A stretch of DNA of 64,000 nt. Source: Pelobates cultripes (Eukaryota; Chordata; Amphibia; Anura; Pelobatidae). The first letter of the stretch is position 1. Each line of letters starts with the position of its first letter. The DNA lies in the NCBI GenBank assembly GCA_933207985.1, contig OW240921.1, forward strand, positions 150,215-214,214. Reading direction: 5' to 3'. Shown one piece after another: positions 10,705 through 20,871 of the stretch. The notes below the pieces were generated by a model that saw only the letters and a program-made list of their open reading frames with translations, was not told the DNA's origin and searched no databases. Position numbers and translations under genes: made by a program.

Positions 10705-11885
10705 AATGTAAGACACATTACTGGGAGTATTATTGCTGTGGAGCTCTGTTATAACATTACTGGGAGTATTATTGCTGTGGAGCTCTGTTATACACTCACA
10801 CACATTACTGGGAGTATTATTACTGTGGAGCTCTGTTATATACTCAGACATTACTGGGAGTATTATTGCTGTGGAGCTCTGTTATAACATTACTGGGAGT
10901 ATTATTGCTGTGGAGATCTGTTATACACTCAGACAAATTACTGGGAATATTATTGCCGTGGAGCTCTGTTATACACTAAGACACATTACTGGGAGTAATA
11001 TTGCTGTGGAGCTCTGTTATACACTCAGACACATTACTGGGCGTATTATTGCAGTGGAGCTCAGTTACACACTCAGACACATTACTGGGAGTGTTATTGC
11101 TGTGGAGCTCTGTTATACACTCAGACACATTACTAGGAGTATTCTTGTTGTGAAGTTCTGTTATACACTCAGACACATTACTGGGAGTATTATTGCTATC
11201 GAGCTCTGTTTTACACTCACATATTACTGGGATTACTATTACTGTGGAACTTTGTTATACACTCAGAAACATTACTGTGAGTATAATTGCTGTGTAACTC
11301 TGTTATACACTCAGACACACTACTGGGAGTATTATTGCTGTGGAGCTCTGTTATATATTCAGGCACATTACTGGGAGTAATATTGCTGTGGAGCACTGTT
11401 TTACACTCACATATTACTGGGATTACTATTACTCTGGAGCTCTGTTATAAACTCAGAAAGATTACTCAGAGTATTATTGATGTGGAGCTCTGTTATACAC
11501 TCAGTCACATTAGTGGGAGTATTATTGATGTGGAGCTCTTTTATACACTCAGACATATTACTGGGAATATTATTGCTGTGGAGCTTTGTTATGCATGCAA
11601 ACACATTACTGGGTGTATTATTCCTGTGGAGCTCTGTTATACACTCAGACACATTACTTGGAGTAATATTGCTGTGGAGCTTTGTTATGCACTCAGACAC
11701 ATTGCTGGGAGTTTATTGCTGTGGAGCTCTGTTAAATACTCTGGCACATTACTGAGAGTATTATTGCTGTGGAGCTCTGTTATACACTTTGACACATTAC
11801 TGTAAGTAATATTGCTGTGGAGCTTTGTTATACACTCAGTCACATTACTGGGAGTATTATTGCTGTGGAGATCTGTGGTAAGACA
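10705..11885. repeat. Minisatellite A, 48 bp unit
   Basis: About 24 copies with the core GGAGCTCTGTTATACACTCA and ATTACTGGGAGTATTATTGC. One unit is 16 codons, so open frames run through it on both strands. Remnant units lie at 12731-12790 and 15103-15135, beyond inserted LTR and hAT sequence, so the array was once longer or scattered. The core is shared with minisatellite B at 24-26 kb. Confidence 0.95.
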
Positions 11886-11889
11886 TTAC

Positions 11890-12594
11890 TGTTGCGAACA
11901 GAACCTCACCACAGGTTTTTGGAGGGGCCTGCTTGCCAGCCTCCTGCCAAAAGACTATGGGCCAGGTCAGCAACTTTAAAGACCCAGATTTTATTCCCCC
12001 TGGTTCCCCTGGTTCGGCACTTTCCATAGAACCGAACTTTCCATAGAACGCTAGCTCACTGGCGGCCGTTCGCTTGGACCAAAACCGCGAATAGACTATA
12101 GGGGGACTTCGTTACGAATGCCCTAGAACTGTTTTCGGCATGAAAACTTCACGGTTCTCTGTCAGTTCCCCAGCGGCACTTACCTGCGATTCTTCGGAAC
12201 TGTTTTCGGCAGGAAGACTTTGTGGTTCCCGGTCAGTCCCCAGCGGCACTTAGCCGCAATTCTATGGAACTGTTCGTGTGGTCGGCCAAAACTATGAGTT
12301 CCAGGAAACTTCTGAACCCCTGAACCGAACTGGGTGATTTTTGGATATGTTGTTCACACAGATCAGGGCTTTTGTATGTTTCAAAGTTTTTTTTGTTTTT
12401 CTTTATAAAAATGTGTGTTTTTGTGTCTGGAGATTTGAGTTAATGCAGTACTTGACTCAATTATCTCCAAGGTACAAAGGCGGGATCAATCTATTATGTA
12501 TGAGAGTGTTCTGGATCTGAGAGCCAATGTGATTGTTTATTTGTTTCTAATGTGGTTTAATTTCAGGTCCAGGGGGTAGTTCCCCTTGCATGGG
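11890..12594 (+). mobile_element. LTR (5' part), cut off by the assembly gap
   Basis: It begins TGTTGCGAACAGAACC directly after a minisatellite A unit (ATTAC). It carries the family motif GGCCTGCTTGCCAGCCTCC followed by AAAGACTATGGGCC, seen near the start of every LTR of this group in the window, and the TTCGG/AACTGTTTTCGG-rich middle found also at 41340-41400. The 3' end is not seen. Confidence 0.7.
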
Positions 12595-12694
12595 NNNNNN
12601 NNNNNNNNNNNNNNNNNNNNNNNNNNNNNNNNNNNNNNNNNNNNNNNNNNNNNNNNNNNNNNNNNNNNNNNNNNNNNNNNNNNNNNNNNNNNNN
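12595..12694. other. Assembly gap (100 N)
   Basis: A run of exactly 100 undetermined bases, the conventional size for a gap of unknown length. It lies between an LTR piece and further minisatellite A units, so collapsed or missing repeats are likely. Confidence 1.
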
Positions 12695-13129
12695 GACTGT
12701 CATAAAAGGCCAAGTGTAGTCTCTGTTATAAGACACTACTGGGAGTATTATTGCTGGGGAGCTCTGTTATAAGACATTACCGGGTGATAGCGAGGAATTT
12801 TCTCTGTGAGGCATTTTCCCTTTTGTATCAATTTGCAGCTCTCTGTATTTCTCCTTGTCCCCAAACCAGCTGGCGAGGAACCACAATGAACGAGACAAGA
12901 CAAGGTTCAAAGCAGTGGCGGATCCAGAGCCTGATCTCGGGAGGGGCACTTGTAGATTATTTAAAGAAATAATCCAGACACAATAACAACTACAGCTCAG
13001 TGTAGTGGTTATGGTGTCAATAGTGCCGGGACCCCCTCCCAGAGTAAGTAGTCAAACCGTTTAAGAACAGTTTGACAACTTACCTGAGGTCTTCTGGGAA
13101 ATGGGGCAGTAGTAGGGCATAGGAGCAGT

Positions 13130-14085
13130 GGTGTGTGTGAGTGGTGCAGTGTGTGTGTGTGTGAGGGGGACAGTGTGTGCGCAGTGTGTGTGTGAGGGCA
13201 GCAGTGTATGTGTGGGACAGTATGTGTGTGTAACAGTTGCAGTGTGTATGTGAGTATTGCAGTGTATGTGTGTGTATGGGGCGGCAGTGTATGGGGGCAG
13301 TGTGTGTGTATCGGGTTGTGTAGGGGGGCAGTGTGTGTGCAGGGGGGGCAGTGTGTGTATGGGGGACAGTGTGTGGAGGCAATGTGTGTGGGGGGCAGTA
13401 AGGTGTATAAAGTGCATAGTGTATGGGGGGGGCAGGAGGGCAATGTGTGTATTGGGGGGGCGTGTAAGCTGTGTGTAGAGGCAGGCGTGGGCAGTGTGTA
13501 TGGGGCAGTGTGTGTGTGTTGGGGCAGTGGGGGGGCAGTGTGTGCTGGGGGTGTGTGTATGGGGGGCAGTGTGGGTGTATGGGGGCGTATGGGTGTAAAG
13601 GGGACAGTATGAAATGTGTGTGTATGGGGGGCAGTATAGGTGTATGGGGGCAGTAAGGGTGTATAGTATTATGGTATGGGAAGGTATGGGTGTATGGGGG
13701 ACAGTATGGGTGCATGGGGCAATGTGTGTATAGGGAGGCAGTATATGTGTATGGGGGGACAACATGGGGGCAATGTGTGTGTATGTAGGAGGCAGCATAT
13801 GTGTATAAAGGTATGGGGCAATGTGTGTATGGGGGGCAGTATGGGGGCCAGTATGGGGCAAATGTGTATGGGGGCACAAAAAGGCTGGGGGGGCAGTATG
13901 GTGTATGGAGTGCGGTAAACAGTTTCGGGGCAGTATGGGTGTATGGAGGCAAAAAGGAAAGTAAGTAACAAAGGGGCGCTGGGGGCAGTATGGGTGTATG
14001 GGGGCAGTATGGGGGGCAATGTGTGTATGGGGGGACAGTATGGGGTGTATGGGGGGGGCAGTATGGGGATCAGTGTGTGTGTGAT
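13130..14085. repeat. GT/GGGG-rich minisatellite inside the hAT element
   Basis: Irregular units of 15-35 bp built from GTATGGGGGCAGTATGG and CAGTGTGTGTATGGGGG. The complementary strand gives Pro/His/Thr/Tyr-rich frames up to 290 codons that I regard as artefacts. Runs of four or more G on the + strand are frequent. Confidence 0.85.
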
Positions 14086-14246
14086 AAGGGTAGGGGGCTT
14101 TTTTAAAAAATATATATTTTATTAATTTAGTTTAATATAAATAATCATTATGTCCCCCCTCCCTTCTTACCTTTACTGGGGAGGAGGGGGGACATATTTC
14201 GTTCCCTGGTGGTCCGGTGGGGGATTCCCTGGTGGTCCCAGTGGGG

Positions 14247-14474
14247 AGAGTGAACTCTAGCCCGCGCTCCCGGGCTAGAGTTCACTCTCGTGAGATTTGG
14301 AGCGTTGCCGTGGTAACCGTGGCAACGCTCCAAATCTCGAGTGAGGAGGACCCGGCGGAGCTGCAGCCTGAGCTCCGGGTCCTCTCTCACTCCCTCCCTC
14401 CGCCGTCGGCTGTCAGCACGGTGCCTGCGGACCGGGGAGGGAGATCTCTGATCTCCCCCCTGGTCCGCAGGCAC
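14247..14474. repeat. Three consecutive perfect hairpins
   Basis: Hairpin 1 has 18-bp arms at 14247-14264 and 14271-14288 (six-base loop). Hairpin 2 has 18-bp arms at 14292-14309 and 14321-14338. Hairpin 3 has 13-bp arms at 14421-14433 and 14462-14474, with further pairing inside. All lie in the GC-rich right part of the hAT element. Confidence 0.9.
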
Positions 14475-14586
14475 ATTGCAGGGCTAGCACCTGCATGTGC
14501 CGGCAGGGGAGAGGGAGACCGGCGGATTTCTCGGGGGGGGGCAATTGCCCCGTTGCCCCCCCCCTGGATCCGCCACTGGTTCAAAG

Positions 14587-15139
14587 TGACTTCTCACATT
14601 TAATGGACTGTGTAACCGGTTATGTTCAGCAGGAAACAGGGGTGGTCTTTACAAGCATTATCCAATTTTAATAAAATCATCTATCTTATCTTAACATCTT
14701 AACCTATAGCAGGCTTGCAGATGAATCTTCATGTTCGGGCCTTGCTCAAAGCTAAGTTTCACTATAACTACGCAGTTAAAATTAATATGCATTCGCACTT
14801 AGAATTTAAAGATATTTACTATGCAGTTCTAAATAACACATTACTACGCAGTTATGATCAAAGGGAGAAACTCGGGAAATAAGGCCGACAACAGAAACAT
14901 ACAATATATAACACCTGTTACTTGTTACACGATGTTCTAGCACTTGTCTAGAGGTATATTCACTAAGCATTGGATATAGATAAAGTATAATATTTCAAAT
15001 AGCTGACATGCTCCAAGTTAGCCAATTTTAAACAGACTTAGCATCCTGTCATCTGTAGCTTGAGCCTTGGGTCAGTATAGGCAAAGTGTATTATTCCCAA
15101 CACTGGGAGTATTATTGCTGGGGAGCTCTGTTAAACACA
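14587..15139. other. No gene seen; stray minisatellite A unit
   Basis: This is AT-rich sequence without a recognisable coding exon. At 15103-15135 one degenerate minisatellite A unit (ACTGGGAGTATTATTGCT, GGAGCTCTGTTA) stands just before LTR sequence. Confidence 0.5.
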
Positions 15140-16108
15140 TAGATACACCAACAATATGGAGCTCCTAGAAAAGAGGGACATTAGGATACAAAGAAATGGA
15201 CTAGTGATTAGTTGTGAAGCAGGTTCCTTACTAGCACAAGACAAGGCTATGTGTTGGGGGTTAAGCAGAACTGATTTTTAATCAAGGCTCACTGGCCTTT
15301 TATGCAAGTTTCCCAACAAGGGTGACACCCAAGTGGACCTTGTTGGGCACAGGGACACAAAGTTAATAAACCAATAAAACCAGAGTCATACAGTGGGACA
15401 CTCCCATACATTACACACAATCCCCTGCTTGGGAGATAATTGAGTTAATTACTGTATCAACTCAATTATTTCCAAACAAAAAAAGGACGATTTTCATACA
15501 TTTCTGGAAACACCCCAAAATCAAAACCCCATAAAATGTACATCTTCTGATAGCCCCGATCAGGGGAAACAACATATTTAAAAATCATTCAGATCAGTTT
15601 AGGGATTCAAAAGTTATATGGAAGTCCTATTTCTACCCGTGCAGTTTAAAATGTCGAACAATATCTTAAATAATCATTTGTGCGTAAGGTACTCGTGTGC
15701 CTCTTTGTGTGTTGTTTTTACAGAATGCCGCCGCCTTTGGATGAATTAGGACGAATCTAAGTGGTCATGGAAGTCTCAGCTGTGTTCGGGGCATTGAGTG
15801 TCCGAAAATAGTTCCAGACACTCGACGACCAAACCCTGCTGGAAGCGTTCGACAAAACAAGATGGCCACCGCCACGTGTTCGTGCATACGAATTGACGGC
15901 CACCCAGTGAACCACTTAGATCGTTCAGAGTTGCAGTTTGGAATAGTGTCAAATAGGTCAATTGGCGGTACACGACTGTCTTGGGTGGTCGAAATGTTCG
16001 GTAAAATGTTCAACCTTAGTTCGTATACCGTTTTAGGCAAATGGCATTACAAAATCACATTCAGAATGGCAACCAAATATAAGTCCAGCGAACAGGGCAT
16101 CTGTTACA
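15140..16108 (-). mobile_element. 3' LTR of the adjacent gypsy element (left end approximate)
   Basis: Read leftward, it starts TGTAACAGATGCCC at 16108, directly after a purine-rich tract (complement of 16109-16120, TAGGGGGAGCCA) as expected for a polypurine primer site. It shares the stretch around 15215-15420 (CTAGTGATTAG, TTCCCAACAAGGG) with 17900-18118. The left boundary is not fixed by a duplication. Confidence 0.65.
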
Positions 16109-17800
16109 TGGCTCCCCCTATGTGGAACACTCCGGCAGACTTAGCTTGATCTTTTTTGGGTCAACTTGGGGATTTCCGGACTGCTGCTACAGTTCTGTTT
16201 GCCGGGACAACCCGTTCGCGTTGCCGTTCTGCTTGCCGGGCCAGTATTGGATGGAGAAGTTGTAAGGTTGGAGCACCAAGCTCCCCAGCAATAGCTGGCC
16301 ATTATCACCTGCAACCAGGTTTATCCACACCAATGGGTTGTGGTCGGTGAGGAGGGTAAATTCCTGGCCATACAAATAGGGAGTCATTTTTTTCAGGGCC
16401 CACACCAAGGCCAGGCACTCCTTCTCCACTGCCGCGTAACTCACTTCTCTGGGTAGTATTTTTTGGCAAAGGTACTCAACAGGGTACCTGGCTCGTACAT
16501 GGAAGCGTCTGTATAGACGATAAAGCGTTTGTTAGGGACTGGGGCAGTTACTACAGGAGCATGAATCAATGTGTGTTTTAGGGCTTGGAAGACTGTTTCA
16601 CAGGTGGGAAACCACAGGACTTGTCTGGGTAGGTTCTCTTTAGTCAGGGGCTTGGCGATGGCACTGTAGTCGGGTACGAACCGTCTGTCCCCAGGAAGGC
16701 CAGTACTTGGATCTTAGTGCGGGGTGTGGACCAGTTGGCGACTGCCTCAATTTTTGCAGGTTCTGGTCGCTGTTTCCCACACTCTACCCAGTGTCCCAGG
16801 TACTGGACTTCGGCCATGCCCATATGGCATTTATCCAGTTTCAGGATCAGGCCAGCGGCCCGAATCTCATCCAGTACGGCCCCTACATGTACCAACTGTT
16901 CTTCCCAGGACTTGCTGTAGATCGCTATGTCATCCAGGTATGCATAAGCGAAGTCCTGGAATCCACCAAGCGTTGGAAAGTGGCTGGGGCATTTTTCATC
17001 CCGAATGGCATAACCTTAAATTGGTATAGGCCAAACGGGGTGACAAAGGCCGACTTGAGGATAGCCTCCTTGGCCAGGGGAACCTGTCAATAACATTTTC
17101 AGAGATCGATGGGGGTCAGATAATGTTCTAGGAGCTCATCTACCTGGGGCATCGTGTAGGCGTCAGTCACTGTCTGGTCATTAAGTCGTCAGTAATCCAT
17201 GCGTGGTCCCGTCCTTTTTAGGTACCAGAACTACTGGGGAAGCCCAGGGGCTGTCTGAGGGCTCAATAACACCCAACTTGAGCATGTCTTGGATCTCTTT
17301 TCTCATCCCGTCCCGGACTGCCTCAGGGATGCGGTAAGGGGGTTGCCTGAGTGGGGCTTGGCCTGGGATTTCTACTCGGTGAGTATCTAAGGTCATGAAC
17401 CTGGGTTCTTGGGAGAATGTCAGTCTTTTCCCTTCTAGCAACTGTCGGATTTGTCTCCTCTACTCAGGGTTTAGTCGCTCACCTAGTTTTACCATACTAA
17501 GAAGGTCAACTTGAGAATTGTCATCTAGTAAGTCTGGTATAGGGAGACTGTCCGGGTCTTCGGTAGCGGGAATACATATAGCAGCTACGTCCTCCTGCCT
17601 TTCCTGATATTCCTTTAACATGTTTATGTGAAAGGTCTTCCTTACTCTCTTGTCGACACTACTGGCAATTACATATGTGGTGTCGCAAATCTGCGCTACC
17701 AGTTTGTAAGGGCCCTGCCATGATGCCTGGAGGTTATTCTCTTTGATGGGTTTTAGCACCATGACCACCTAGCGGCCACCCTGAGTATCGAGGGGTATAC
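16109..17800 (-). pseudogene. Ty3/gypsy pol remnant, integrase tail then RT then RNase H (Gmr1-like order)
   Basis: Read leftward, the first block (17460-17768) is an integrase C-terminal segment (WQGPYKLVAQICDTTYVI, then RKTFHINMLKEY). It is followed, almost in the same frame, by the N-terminal part of a reverse transcriptase (17181-17441, PPYRIPEAVRDGM, GVIEPSDSPWASPVVLVPKK). Then come a thumb/connection segment (16644-16895, LKLDKCHMGMAEVQYLGH) and an RNase H end (16187-16444, AVEKECLALVWALKK, LLTDHNPL, YWPGKQNGNANGLSR). An integrase in front of the RT, and RNase H as the last domain before the polypurine tract, is the order known from Gmr1-type gypsy elements. Gag, protease and the integrase core are missing. 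Frameshifts and stops make it inactive. Confidence 0.85.
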
Positions 17801-17869
17801 GCTGTTAGGGACTTCCTTTTCCCATGGAAGGAGCAGTGCTGCAGTGTTCTCCAGATGTCATCTCAGCCA

Positions 17870-18118
17870 ACCAGGTATCCTAATAGATAGTAGAGCTCTT
17901 ACAAGAGCTAGTGATTAGTTGTGAAGCAGGTTCCTTAAAAGCACGAGACAAGGCTATGTGTTGAGAGTTAAGCAGAACTGATTTTTATTGGAGGCACACT
18001 GGCCTTTTATGCAAGTTTCTCAACAAGGGTGACACCCAGGTGGACCTTGTTGGGCCCAGGGACACAAAGTGAATAAACCAATAAAAACAGAGTCATACAG
18101 TGGGATACTCCCATACAT
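17870..18118 (-). mobile_element. LTR piece, interrupted by the Ngaro element
   Basis: It repeats the internal part of the LTR at 15140-16108 (GTGATTAGTTGTGAAGCAGG, AAGGGTGACACCCAGG). The LTR text breaks off at CCCATACAT (18118) and resumes at ATTACACACAATCCC (23411), showing where the Ngaro element entered. Confidence 0.75.
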
Positions 18119-18368
18119 GACATGTGCACGGTCGCCTTGTCGGCATATTCTTAAACCCCACCAATACCCATTTCCAATAAAACACTAACACCATGGTTTT
18201 TTGGCAAAAATTATATCACAGTTTTATTGATTGTTAACATAAAATATAAAGGTCATTGTCAACAGCAGGCCAACGTTGGCCTGCACAATTACCATCCTGC
18301 ATTTTACAATTTAAACCCCTTGACAAGGACCTACTCCCACATAACATAATACCCAAACATTGTAACAT

Positions 18369-19266
18369 TTAACTTAACATTGAAACATGTCCACTGCCAC
18401 CAAAGGGCACCACAAGTGTAGGGGCATACCGAGACACCGCTACACACCCTGGTTCGAAGCTGCCTACGAGCTCAAACCTACCAAACCAGTCCAAAGGCCT
18501 ACCTGTTAGCCCTGAACTCCAAACTTTTTTCCCCATCTCACTCTTTCCTCCCCCCAACTTTACTCTCCATCCCCCGCCACAGCTCAGAGCTTGACTCCTT
18601 TGAGCTCCTGAGCAACACCCCCCCCATCCCAGAGAAAAGATTGCCCTCTGGAGACCCTCCTGAAAACCCAACAATAGAAAATCCAAGCCCACTTCGGAGA
18701 GATGGAACCCATCGCGCCTATAATAACCTGGAAGCATGTCTTCCAACTCCCTGTGCCGAATTACAACCCCTCCCAACTGCTTCACATATGCTGCCATCAC
18801 CTTATTGACCTTTCCCTTAATTTTTGCCACTGCGGAGGGGTTCCACTAGTGTCGCCAGTAAAAGAGGGAATCATCTCCGACCATACCACCATAACCCCCG
18901 GCACTAACTCTCTCAGCTTGTCCACATCCCTCTTTATATGCTCAATCAATACCTTTTGAGGTAACAACCCCACATCATTGCCCCCTGCGTGAAGCACCAC
19001 TATGTCCGGAACCTGTCCCAAAATAATTTTGTGAAACATTTCAACACAAATTGCATTTCAACCCCAACCCTGGTAACCAAACCACCGAAGCTGAACCAGG
19101 GAACTTGGAAAGCCCAGCTGTAGACCACGATGTCGAACTGCAGCTCTCCGATGCGCCCAGTATATGTATGAGTGGCTGACCACCCATGCCATCCGACCTG
19201 TAAGACATAAAGCAAACATAGACAACCACGAAACAAGCCACGAAACCAAAATTCCCCATCAACCAC
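18369..19266 (-). pseudogene. Ngaro SGNH-hydrolase domain
   Basis: Three conserved blocks of an SGNH/GDSL-type esterase are readable. The first is near 19200 (VVSHSYIYWAHRRA; the usual Gly before His-Ser is changed). The second is at 18960-19000 (VVLHAGGNDVG, the Gly-Asn pair). The third is near 18700 (YYRRDGFHLSEVG, with the Asp-x-x-His pair). The blocks lie in more than one frame. Such a domain after the recombinase is known from vertebrate Ngaro elements. Its job in the life cycle is not established. Confidence 0.8.
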
Positions 19267-19275
19267 CCTTAGGAT

Positions 19276-19569
19276 TTATACCAACTTGTCTGGCCTGACG
19301 TAAGATCTGAACCTCATCGACTCCCACCTGCCAATCTTCTTCACCCGATCATCTCCCAAGCCCAGTCTTGCCGCTTCAGTAGCTGCGCCAATCCTAAAGG
19401 AATGATTCCCGAATTGACCCGGGTCCGCTCCCAACGCTGTCCGAAAAACCCTGAGGAACTGGAACTTTGACAGCGAAGAGCCGTCCTCATGCTTAAAATA
19501 TGAACCCCCGGCTGTCGCCCACTCCTCCTGGAAGTTCGCTGCGCACCTAACCGGACACGTTTTCCCCAC
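19276..19569 (-). pseudogene. Ngaro tyrosine recombinase, C-terminal part only
   Basis: It encodes the catalytic end of a DIRS-order tyrosine recombinase: the HSFR (HxxR box) in GNHSFRIGAATEAARLGLG, then KKIGRWES and the probable nucleophile Tyr in RSYVRP. The N-terminal half, including the first catalytic Arg region, is missing. The frame abuts the truncated RNase H sequence directly at about 19570-19580. The stop lies just after RPDKLV. Confidence 0.85.
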
Positions 19570-19579
19570 CCGGGAGCTC

Positions 19580-20871
19580 CCACAACATAACCAACTTTTC
19601 CCAGTACATCCGTTTTGGACGCATGCGTGAACAGCTCCAGATCCGGGTTAGACTCCGCTGGCTCCCGAAAGAACACCTTCCCATTAAAATCCCGTAAGAA
19701 TTCCCCCCAGACCGGCCTTCATAGCAGCTGAGACCTGAATAAGGTGGTGCGGGAACACCACTCCCCCCGTCGCCCTAGCTAGGAACCTGTTAAAGACCCC
19801 CCAGACCGGAATCACCCGATAGGAGAAGTTTAGCCGGTTCAGCAGCGACTGAAGCGCCCGGAGCATGACCCGCACTTCCGCCACTGCCTTCCGGAGTGCC
19901 AGCAACTTGTCCTTTGGCAGCCTACACTCCCCTTTGAGCGAGTCAATCTCCAAGCCCAAGAAACTCAAGCATGTCGTAGGCCCCACCGTTTTGTCACTCG
20001 CCAAGGGGACTCCAAAAACGTGAACCAACCATTCTAATGTCCTCAGTCCCATGCGGCATTCCTCTGATCCGTGAGGCCCGACACATAGGAAATCATCTAG
20101 GTAATGAACCACCATTTTAGTGCCGCTTCCAGTTTCACCACCCATTCCAGAAACGTGCTAAATTTTTCGAAGTACGCACACGATATATATCCACGTAATA
20201 CTTACCGTCGAAGTGACATCCCAGCAAGTGATGGCAATTCAGGTGAATTGGCAAAAGGCGAAAAGCCGCCTCCACGTCTGCCTTTGCCAAGAATGCCCCA
20301 CTCGTTGCACCACATTCACCACATGGTCGAACGAAGCGTACGACACCGAACAAAGGTCCTTGTCAATGTCATCGTTAACCGACGACCCCTTGGACAGGTA
20401 ATGTAACAGGCGGTACTTACCCGGCTCCTTCTTGGGTACCAGCCCGAGCGGTGATACCCTCAACTTAGGTAGAGGGGGCTACCTGAACGGTCCCACCACC
20501 CTGCCCAACTGGACCTCCTTAAGCAACTTCTCCCTAACCACCCCCGGAAATTCCCCCACCGACTTCAGGTTGCGAAGACGATGAACCACCACCCGTTCCC
20601 GAAACGGGATCACAAACCCTTTAGTAAACCCCTCCTCGAGCAACAACTCATCCTCCCGGTTAGCATAGCGGCTTAGCCATGGTAGCATCGCGCCGACCTT
20701 CACTGGCGTTGCTCCCAGTTGCAGGGGATGTGGCCGAACCTCCGGGCACCCCCGGTGCGGGAGCCAACTTACCTTTTTTAAAGCACCTGTGGAGTCAGTG
20801 GGTGCCTCCACACCTGGAGCACTCGTGCTTGAAGTGACACATGGCCCCCCACTTGCACTGTCCCTCGTCAT
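19580..20871 (-). pseudogene. Ngaro reverse transcriptase with start of RNase H
   Basis: N-terminal block at 20479-20871 (LLEEGFTKGFVIPF), next block at 20239-20463 (VSPLGLVPKKEPGKYRL, then the SSVNDDI stretch), and palm with the catalytic HYLDDFLCVG near 20115. These are followed by FLGLEID and the thumb. At 19600-19676 the RNase H domain begins (LELFTHASKT) but stops after about 25 residues. The frame changes at least three times. The product would copy the element RNA into DNA. Confidence 0.85.

Larger units (their letters stand above)
12913..14578. mobile_element. Non-autonomous hAT-type transposon
   Basis: The element is 1666 bp between two copies of the 8-bp duplication GTTCAAAG (12905-12912 and 14579-14586). 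It has inverted ends CAGTGGCGGATCCAG and CTGGATCCGCCACTG. An 8-bp duplication and CAGTGGCGGA ends are typical of the hAT superfamily. No transposase is present. The interior is a minisatellite followed by GC-rich hairpins. Confidence 0.93.

Noticed and set aside
13009..13952. Pro/His/Thr/Tyr-rich frames up to 290 codons on the minus strand
   Set aside because: They are low-complexity readings of the GT/GGGG minisatellite inside the hAT element.
14701..14780. Possible second exon of the Ly6-type gene (AG followed by GCTTGCAGATGAATC)
   Set aside because: No LxCxxC pattern and no phase-matched donor. The translation does not resemble a three-finger domain.
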